Positions 31,819 through 36,438 of a stretch of DNA of 36,438 nt are shown here, in pieces. The stretch is taken from the NCBI GenBank assembly GCA_023146365.1, contig JAGLCE010000079.1, positions 1 to 36,438 of the forward strand, given 5' to 3'. Numbering within the stretch: position 1 is the stretch's first letter; every line of letters begins with the position of its first letter. Origin of the DNA: Endozoicomonadaceae bacterium. Lineage in GTDB: Bacteria; Pseudomonadota; Gammaproteobacteria; Pseudomonadales; Endozoicomonadaceae. A program made the translations under genes and the position numbers. The notes below the pieces were generated by a model. That model saw only the letters and a program-made list of their open reading frames with translations, did not search any database and was not told the origin of the DNA.

Positions 31819-34656
31819 TCAGGCAGTCACTGCTTTTTTATGAATGGATTTAAGGAAGTGACCCGTGTGAGATTCCGCCACCGATGCGACTGCCACGGGT
31901 GTTCCGGTAGCGATAATTTCACCACCGCCGTCGCCACCTTCTGGGCCAAGATCAATAATCCAGTCAGCGGTTTTAATAACATCTAGGTTATGTTCTATTA
32001 CAATGATGGTATTTCCATGGTCCCGTAACCGGTGCAGTACCTGAAGTAGTTGCTTAATATCATGGAAATGGAGGCCTGTAGTAGGTTCATCCAGAATGTA
32101 TAGGGTGCTGCCGGTATCCCGTTTTGACAGTTCCTTGGCCAGTTTAACCCGTTGTGCTTCACCACCTGATAAAGTCGTCGCGTTTTGTCCGAGGTGTATA
32201 TACGATAACCCCACATCTATCAGAGTTTGAAGTTTACGTTTCAGTGCTGGAATGGCATCAAAGAATATCAGTGCATCCTCAATGGTCAGATTCAGAACTT
32301 CATCGATACTTTTTCCCTTGTATTGGATGTCTAGTGTTTCCCGATTGTAGCGCTTGTCTTTACAGACATCGCAAGGAACATAAATATCCGGCAGAAAATG
32401 CATTTCTACCTTGATGACGCCGTCACCCTGACACGCTTCACAGCGTCCTCCTTTAACGTTGAAGCTGAACCGTCCAGGCTTATAGCCCCGAGATCTTGCT
32501 TCTTGTGTGCCTGCAAACAGTTCACGAATGGTCGTGAATATGCCAGTATAGGTGGCGGGGTTTGAGCGGGGCGTACGCCCAATCGGACTCTGGTTAATAT
32601 CAATACACTTATCAAAATAATCCAGACCGGAAATGTCACGATACGCTGATGGTGTGAGTGTTGTTGCACCATTCAGTGCATGCGCACAGATCGGATAGAG
32701 TGTGCTGTTAATCAATGTCGATTTGCCTGAACCTGAAACACCGGTAACGCAGGTCATAAGACCAACGGGAATCTCTAGATCGACATTCTTGAGATTGTTG
32801 CCTGTACATCCAAAGAGGCGTAATAGCGTCTTTTTATTAAAAGGGTGACGTTGGGTCGGAATCGCAATTTGTTGTGTTCCTGCTAGGTATTGTCCCGTTA
32901 GGGAGTCTGCTGAATTGATTATGTCGTTTGGCGTACCTTGGGCAACGACCATGCCGCCATGCACGCCTGCACCGGGGCCGATATCAATGACATAATCCGC
33001 CATACGAATGGCATCTTCATCATGCTCAACGACAATGACGGTATTTCCTAGGTCTCGGAGGTGTATCAGGGTTTGTAGTAATCGATCATTATCCCGTTGA
33101 TGCAAACCAATAGATGGCTCATCCAGAATATACATGACACCAACAAGGCCAGCTCCAATTTGACTTGCTAATCGAATACGTTGGGCTTCACCACCTGAAA
33201 GCGTTTCTGCTTTACGGTCAAGCGCCAAGTAATTAAGGCCGACATTGACTAGGAAGCTTAATCGATCAGAAATTTCCGTTAGTATTTTGTCGGCAATTTC
33301 ACCACGTTGACCGCATAGTGTCAGATTTTGAAAATAAGCTAGGGACTTTTCTACAGGTAAACGAGTGATATCCGGCAGGGTATTCTCTTCAATAAAGACA
33401 TTACGAGCCTCTTCTCTTAGTCGTGTTCCTTTGCACTTCGGGCAGGGCTGTATCGCAAAAAATTTGGATAGCTCATCACGGACAGATTGAGAGTCGGTAT
33501 CTTGGAAGCGTCGTTTGAAATTGGGGATGATGCCTTCAAATTGATGCTGTTTATGGTAGGTGTTTCCGCGATCATTCAGGTAGCTGAAAGTAATTTCCTC
33601 GGTGCCAGAGCCGTACAGAATGATCTCTTGATGGGCGGCCGATAGATCCTCAAAGGGGGCGTCAATATCAAAGCCGTAATGTTTTGCGAGTGATTTTAGC
33701 ATATGAAAATAGTAAACACTGCGGCGATTCCAGCCACGGATGGCGCCTTCAGCCAGTGTCAGTTCTGGATGCTGAATGATCCGGTTAGGATCAAAAAATT
33801 GATGAACACCTAAACCATCACAGTGAGGGCATGCACCAGCTGGATTGTTGAAAGAAAACAGTCGCGGCTCAAGTTCATTCAGACTGTAACCGCATTCAGG
33901 ACAGGCATACTTTGCGGAAAAGACGATATCGTCCTGATCGTCATCCATGAAGCTGATCGTAACTAGGCCATCAGTCAGGCCAAGTGCCGCTTCAAAAGAT
34001 TCGGCGATTCGTAACTGGAGATCCTTACGTACCTTGAAACGATCCATAACCACTTCGATGGTGTGTTTACGTTTTTTATCCAGGGTAGGTGGGTGGTCTA
34101 TGTCAGTGACAATACCGTCTATTCGTGCGCGAATAAAGCCCTGACTTTTTAGTTCACTGAAAATATGTAGGTGCTCACCCTTACGGTCACGTATTACTGG
34201 GGCAAGGATCATCAGTTTGGAGCCTTCCGGCAATGTTAGTACGTGGTCAACCATCTGGCTGACGGTCTGAGCGTCCAGTGGATGATGATGTTTTGGACAG
34301 CGAGGAGTGCCGGCGCGGGCAAATAACAAACGTAGATAGTCGTACACTTCGGTAATGGTGCCGACGGTTGAGCGGGGATTATGATTCGTCGATTTTTGTT
34401 CAATGGATATGGCAGGTGATAATCCTGCAATATGGTCTACGTCTGGTTTTTCCATTATAGATAAAAATTGTCGAGCGTAGGTTGAGAGTGACTCGACGTA
34501 GCGTCGCTGGCCTTCCGCATACAGGGTATCAAAGGCGAGTGATGACTTTCCTGAGCCCGATAGTCCAGTGATGACAATCAGTTTATTTCTGGGAATATCG
34601 AGATTGATATTTTTCAAGTTATGGGTTCTTGCACCACGAACAATGATCTGATCCAC
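31819..34656 (-). CDS. uvrA: UvrABC excision nuclease subunit A
   Basis: UvrA is the ABC-type ATPase that finds bulky DNA lesions and loads UvrB for nucleotide excision repair. The 945-residue product is complete (E. coli 940). It has the first Walker A GLSGSGKSS (31-39), an ABC signature LSGGEAQRIRLA with ILDEPSIGLHQRDN, a second Walker A GVSGSGKST, and LSGGEAQRVKLA with ILDEPTTGLH. Zinc modules CPECGYS...CPHC and CEAC...CDVC are intact. Translation starts at GTG (GTGGATCAG) after GGGAGTGG. I see no LexA box upstream. It converges on the alpha operon and is divergent from the effector remnant. Confidence 0.98.
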   Translation of the reverse strand: MDQIIVRGARTHNLKNINLDIPRNKLIVITGLSGSGKSSLAFDTLYAEGQRRYVESLSTYARQFLSIMEKPDVDHIAGLSPAISIEQKSTNHNPRSTVGTITEVYDYLRLLFARAGTPRCPKHHHPLDAQTVSQMVDHVLTLPEGSKLMILAPVIRDRKGEHLHIFSELKSQGFIRARIDGIVTDIDHPPTLDKKRKHTIEVVMDRFKVRKDLQLRIAESFEAALGLTDGLVTISFMDDDQDDIVFSAKYACPECGYSLNELEPRLFSFNNPAGACPHCDGLGVHQFFDPNRIIQHPELTLAEGAIRGWNRRSVYYFHMLKSLAKHYGFDIDAPFEDLSAAHQEIILYGSGTEEITFSYLNDRGNTYHKQHQFEGIIPNFKRRFQDTDSQSVRDELSKFFAIQPCPKCKGTRLREEARNVFIEENTLPDITRLPVEKSLAYFQNLTLCGQRGEIADKILTEISDRLSFLVNVGLNYLALDRKAETLSGGEAQRIRLASQIGAGLVGVMYILDEPSIGLHQRDNDRLLQTLIHLRDLGNTVIVVEHDEDAIRMADYVIDIGPGAGVHGGMVVAQGTPNDIINSADSLTGQYLAGTQQIAIPTQRHPFNKKTLLRLFGCTGNNLKNVDLEIPVGLMTCVTGVSGSGKSTLINSTLYPICAHALNGATTLTPSAYRDISGLDYFDKCIDINQSPIGRTPRSNPATYTGIFTTIRELFAGTQEARSRGYKPGRFSFNVKGGRCEACQGDGVIKVEMHFLPDIYVPCDVCKDKRYNRETLDIQYKGKSIDEVLNLTIEDALIFFDAIPALKRKLQTLIDVGLSYIHLGQNATTLSGGEAQRVKLAKELSKRDTGSTLYILDEPTTGLHFHDIKQLLQVLHRLRDHGNTIIVIEHNLDVIKTADWIIDLGPEGGDGGGEIIATGTPVAVASVAESHTGHFLKSIHKKAVTA

Positions 34657-34683
34657 AAATCCACTCCCTACCGGTAACCAGAC

Positions 34684-34712
34684 AGTATAAATAAATGTAG
34701 CTCGTTGGTCAT
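34684..34712 (-). promoter_or_regulatory. Possible uvrA promoter
   Basis: On the minus strand ATGACC (34712-34707) and TATACT (34689-34684) are separated by 17 bases, about 30 bases before the GTG start. The -35 matches the consensus at four of six positions. No CTG-N10-CAG operator overlaps it. Confidence 0.4.
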
Positions 34713-34779
34713 GCGGTATTTTTACATAGACTATAATGTGCCAATGATTCGATGGATAGTGATCTCCAAGGGTTAGCTT

Positions 34780-34914
34780 ATGAGCGCATGTGGCGTGAAT
34801 GACTCAAATCACAAAGCTGTTGATGCAGAGCAACCCGTGCAAGTCATGCAGAATGAGAAAGTAAAGCTTCATTGGTGGAGAAAAGTGTTAGGTAGCATTC
34901 TGCTTATGCCTTGA
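34780..34914 (+). pseudogene. 44-codon ORF, possible N-terminal remnant of the effector gene
   Basis: ATG 34780, preceded by AAGGG at nine bases, opens a 44-codon frame that starts MSACGVNDSNHKAV and ends GSILLMP at TGA 34912-34914. The polar N-terminus would suit a type III secretion signal, but this cannot be shown. It runs into the SopB-like remnant in a different frame, so it may be the original start of that gene after a large internal deletion and frameshift. It may equally be a chance ORF. Confidence 0.35.
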
Positions 34915-35916
34915 AGGGATGTCGTGATACAACCAGTAAAGAGCGTGCGAAAGAATCATTGCTGGCAGTGCTAAAACTTAATCCTGATCTTTTGCAGCAG
35001 GCTTTGTCTCATCCTGAAAAGTCAGTACATATTGATTGTACGTCAACGGCACTGCTTACCTCTGACTGGATACGGTCAGTAAAAGCAATGAAAAAAGAAT
35101 GCTACTTGATCAGATAGAGGCATTTAACAGCCTGTTTGTAGACCAGCCGATAAAGCTGGATGGCATTGATCAAAATGGAGAGTGTCAAACGATTAAGCTG
35201 ACCACTAGACTGTTGTGTTTCAATTTCGGAGTGAGTAGAGGAGCTATTAGTTCATCGTTGTCTTGGATTCTCGGTGGTTGGGACGTTTCAGATTCTCTTA
35301 ATCAGAAAGGGTTGGAAGAGTTGATTGGTGAGCCAAATAATACAATAGTCTCGCCAGGTGGCTGGGTCGATGAGTGTTTGAAAAAAAATGAATATTTGAT
35401 TGAGGCCATGAAGCTCAGTAAAGCCAACGCTGATGAGAATGAATCTCAGGACATTGATCGCAACATTGTCGAAATGAGGCAAAAATGTAAACTAATCCGG
35501 TAGCTTGATCGACAGATTCGGACAATATAGGGCAAAAAACACCATCATCATGACCGTGGTGAAGCGTATAAAATGCCTTCTCGCCTTCTGTTGTTGATGC
35601 ATTTTCTTGGCGGGACACCGATTTCTAATTGTAAAAGTGGCAAAGATCGTATCGGTATGCTAGATGTTGATACCAAGCTTCTGGCTATATGCTGTGAGTG
35701 GTATGGTGAAGTGCTAGAGCCTAGTGCCTAGTGCCTAGTGCTCCATTGAGCGATGAAGACAAAGAGCTTTTTCATGACATCTTATTGAACAGTGGCAATT
35801 TGGAACTCCAAGAGTGTCATGTTGGTATACAGGGTTATAAGCTCAGAGGTATAAAATCAATTGAGCAGCGCATAGGAGATAATGGTGTGTTGCGCGAAGT
35901 TATAAGGGAATTTTGA
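34896..35916 (+). pseudogene. Broken SopB/IpgD-like inositol phosphate phosphatase (type III effector)
   Basis: SopB (Salmonella) and IpgD (Shigella) are type III effectors that dephosphorylate host phosphoinositides. Three frames together encode a relative of their C-terminal half. About 34896-35092: ERAKESLLAVLKLNPDLLQQ. Then 35093-35719: MLLDQIEAFNSL, FNFGVSRGAI, GGWVDECL, HDRGEAYKMPSRL and the catalytic CX5R loop NCKSGKDR (Cys at 35630-35632). Last, 35741-35916: LSDEDKELF and LLNSGNLELQ, ending IREF TGA. From memory these align in order with SopB (AKEVLTAAL, DQMRAWQSL, GGWVGEWL, HKDGGEPYK, NCKSGKDRTG, LLNSGNLEIQ). Breaks: an apparent base loss near 35091-35096, TAG at 35501 and 35528, and a 14-base repeat expansion at 35727-35740. 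The first half of the family protein is missing. The gene cannot make a full product. Confidence 0.85.
35720..35740 (+). repeat. Triple tandem heptamer CCTAGTG inside the effector pseudogene
   Basis: Three exact copies of CCTAGTG occupy 35720-35726, 35727-35733 and 35734-35740. Removing two copies (14 bases) joins EVLEPSA directly to PLSDEDKELF in one frame, so the expansion is the cause of this frameshift. With three copies the upstream frame ends at TAG 35729-35731 within the repeat. Confidence 0.95.
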
Positions 35917-36321
35917 GGTATCTTTGTGATGTACTGCGATATAGTTAGCTACGCTGAGTATCATTGTTAAAACAGTGATGGTAACCGATTTTCGTGCATT
36001 GTATTGGGTAGTGCAATTTTTGTTAACTGATTGTTTTTATCGTGAATTGTGTTTTTTAGGTTCGATGAAATAGAACTTTAAGCGTAATGACAGGTCTGAC
36101 GTATATAAGGCTCATTAAAAAATACTGTTATTTTGCAATTGGAAAATAGGCTGAGTCTGGGATAATAATACGTGATCCATATCGCTCTTGGCTGAAAAAT
36201 GAAGTGGTTCATGGGTAGTGATAGGCAAGGCTCAAAGTGTTTGGCGGGTCGGATTAGGCAGTAGTGAGGGCTTGATTCGGAAATTAAGGGTAATTGAATT
36301 TTTAAATGATGGGAGAGTTAC
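35917..36321. other. Non-coding interval between effector remnant and ssb
   Basis: About 400 AT-rich bases with no supported gene. It contains the likely ssb promoter at 36139-36166. I found no CTG-N10-CAG LexA operator and no terminator with a clear U-tract after the pseudogene. Confidence 0.6.
36139..36166 (+). promoter_or_regulatory. Likely ssb promoter
   Basis: TTGGAA (36139-36144) and GATAAT (36161-36166) are separated by 16 bases, with an extended -10 TG one base before the hexamer. The start point would be near 36173, leaving a leader of about 150 bases before ssb. Confidence 0.5.
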
Positions 36322-36438
36322 ATGGCTCGTGGTGTTAATAAGGTGATCTTGATAGGTAATCTCGGCGGTGATCCGGAAACACGTTATACGCCCAATGGCA
36401 GTATGGTCTGCAATATGAATTTGGCGACCAGTGAGTCT
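36322..36438 (+). CDS. ssb: Single-stranded DNA-binding protein, N-terminal part (partial)
   Basis: SSB coats single-stranded DNA in replication, recombination and repair. The first 39 codons are in the window: MARGVNKVILIGNLGGDPET, then RYTPNGSMVCNMNLATSES. This is the start of the OB fold and matches the bacterial SSB N-terminus closely. GGGAGAGTTAC gives a good ribosome site. The gene runs off the right edge. uvrA and ssb being close is common in Gammaproteobacteria and in E. coli they are divergent neighbours; here an effector remnant separates them. Confidence 0.95.
   Translation, partial: MARGVNKVILIGNLGGDPETRYTPNGSMVCNMNLATSES

Noticed and set aside
34732..34737. Perfect TATAAT upstream of the effector remnant
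   Set aside because: The best -35 candidate (TTGGTC at 34705-34710) is 21 bases away, too far for a confident promoter.
34657..34780. Possible LexA/SOS operator between uvrA and the effector remnant (CAGTATAAATAAATGTAG)
   Set aside because: The half-sites are not in the CTG-N10-CAG arrangement on either strand.
35099..35916. Reading the effector remnant as functional through amber readthrough or phase variation
   Set aside because: Independent frameshifts remain even if both TAG codons were read, and changing the heptamer number to four leaves a TAG in frame.
1..36438. CRISPR arrays, insertion sequences, attachment sites or rRNA genes
   Set aside because: No regularly spaced direct repeats, transposase-like frames with terminal inverted repeats, or rRNA sequences were found on reading both strands.

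Overview
The window is a chromosomal segment of a gammaproteobacterium. It carries the translation/transcription housekeeping block (end of a tuf gene, tRNA-Trp, secE-nusG, rplKAJL-rpoBC, then str, S10, spc and alpha operons) followed by convergent uvrA and the start of ssb. The E. coli-like protein sequences (RpoB, RpoC, RpoA, S7, EF-Tu), the long zinc-free S14, and the tuf-trpT-secE-nusG order point to Gammaproteobacteria. Direct linkage of the rif (rpoBC) and str/S10/spc/alpha clusters, with uvrA and ssb nearby, resembles the Pseudomonadales/Oceanospirillales layout more than the enteric one. A decayed type III effector gene suggests a host-associated lifestyle; an Endozoicomonadaceae-like bacterium is one possibility, but this is inference only.

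Layout. 1-25: last codons of a tuf gene, identical over these 25 bases to the end of the second tuf at 17644-17668. 98-173: tRNA-Trp. 213-3585: secE, nusG, rplK, rplA, a structured L10-type leader, rplJ, rplL. 3848-12194: rpoB and rpoC, closed by a hairpin terminator. 12195-13317: an accessory interval holding one small gene on the minus strand for a secreted PD-(D/E)XK-like protein, then a strong promoter and a possible attenuator for the str operon. 13318-17668: rpsL, rpsG, fusA, tuf, terminator. 17752-22924: S10 operon with its own promoter (rpsJ to rpsQ). 22978-28522: spc operon (rplN to rpmJ). 28587-31550: alpha operon with an S4-type leader (rpsM, rpsK, rpsD, rpoA, rplQ) and a bidirectional terminator. 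31819-34656: uvrA on the minus strand. 34780-35916: a broken SopB/IpgD-like inositol phosphate phosphatase gene. 36322-36438: 5' part of ssb.

The housekeeping genes work together: ribosomal proteins, EF-G and EF-Tu build and drive the ribosome; NusG and the RNA polymerase subunits transcribe; SecE and SecY form the core of the translocon. Leader structures before rplJ, rpsL, rpsJ, rpsM and between rpsL and rpsG suggest the usual feedback control by r-proteins, though they were found by eye.

The most notable item is the uvrA-ssb interval. Reading across frames reconstructs the C-terminal phosphatase region of a SopB/IpgD-type type III secretion effector, with the CX5R loop CKSGKDR still present. 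The gene is disrupted by at least four separable lesions: an apparent one-base loss in an A-tract, two in-frame TAG codons, and a 14-base expansion made of two extra copies of the heptamer CCTAGTG. It is best read as a recently inactivated effector.
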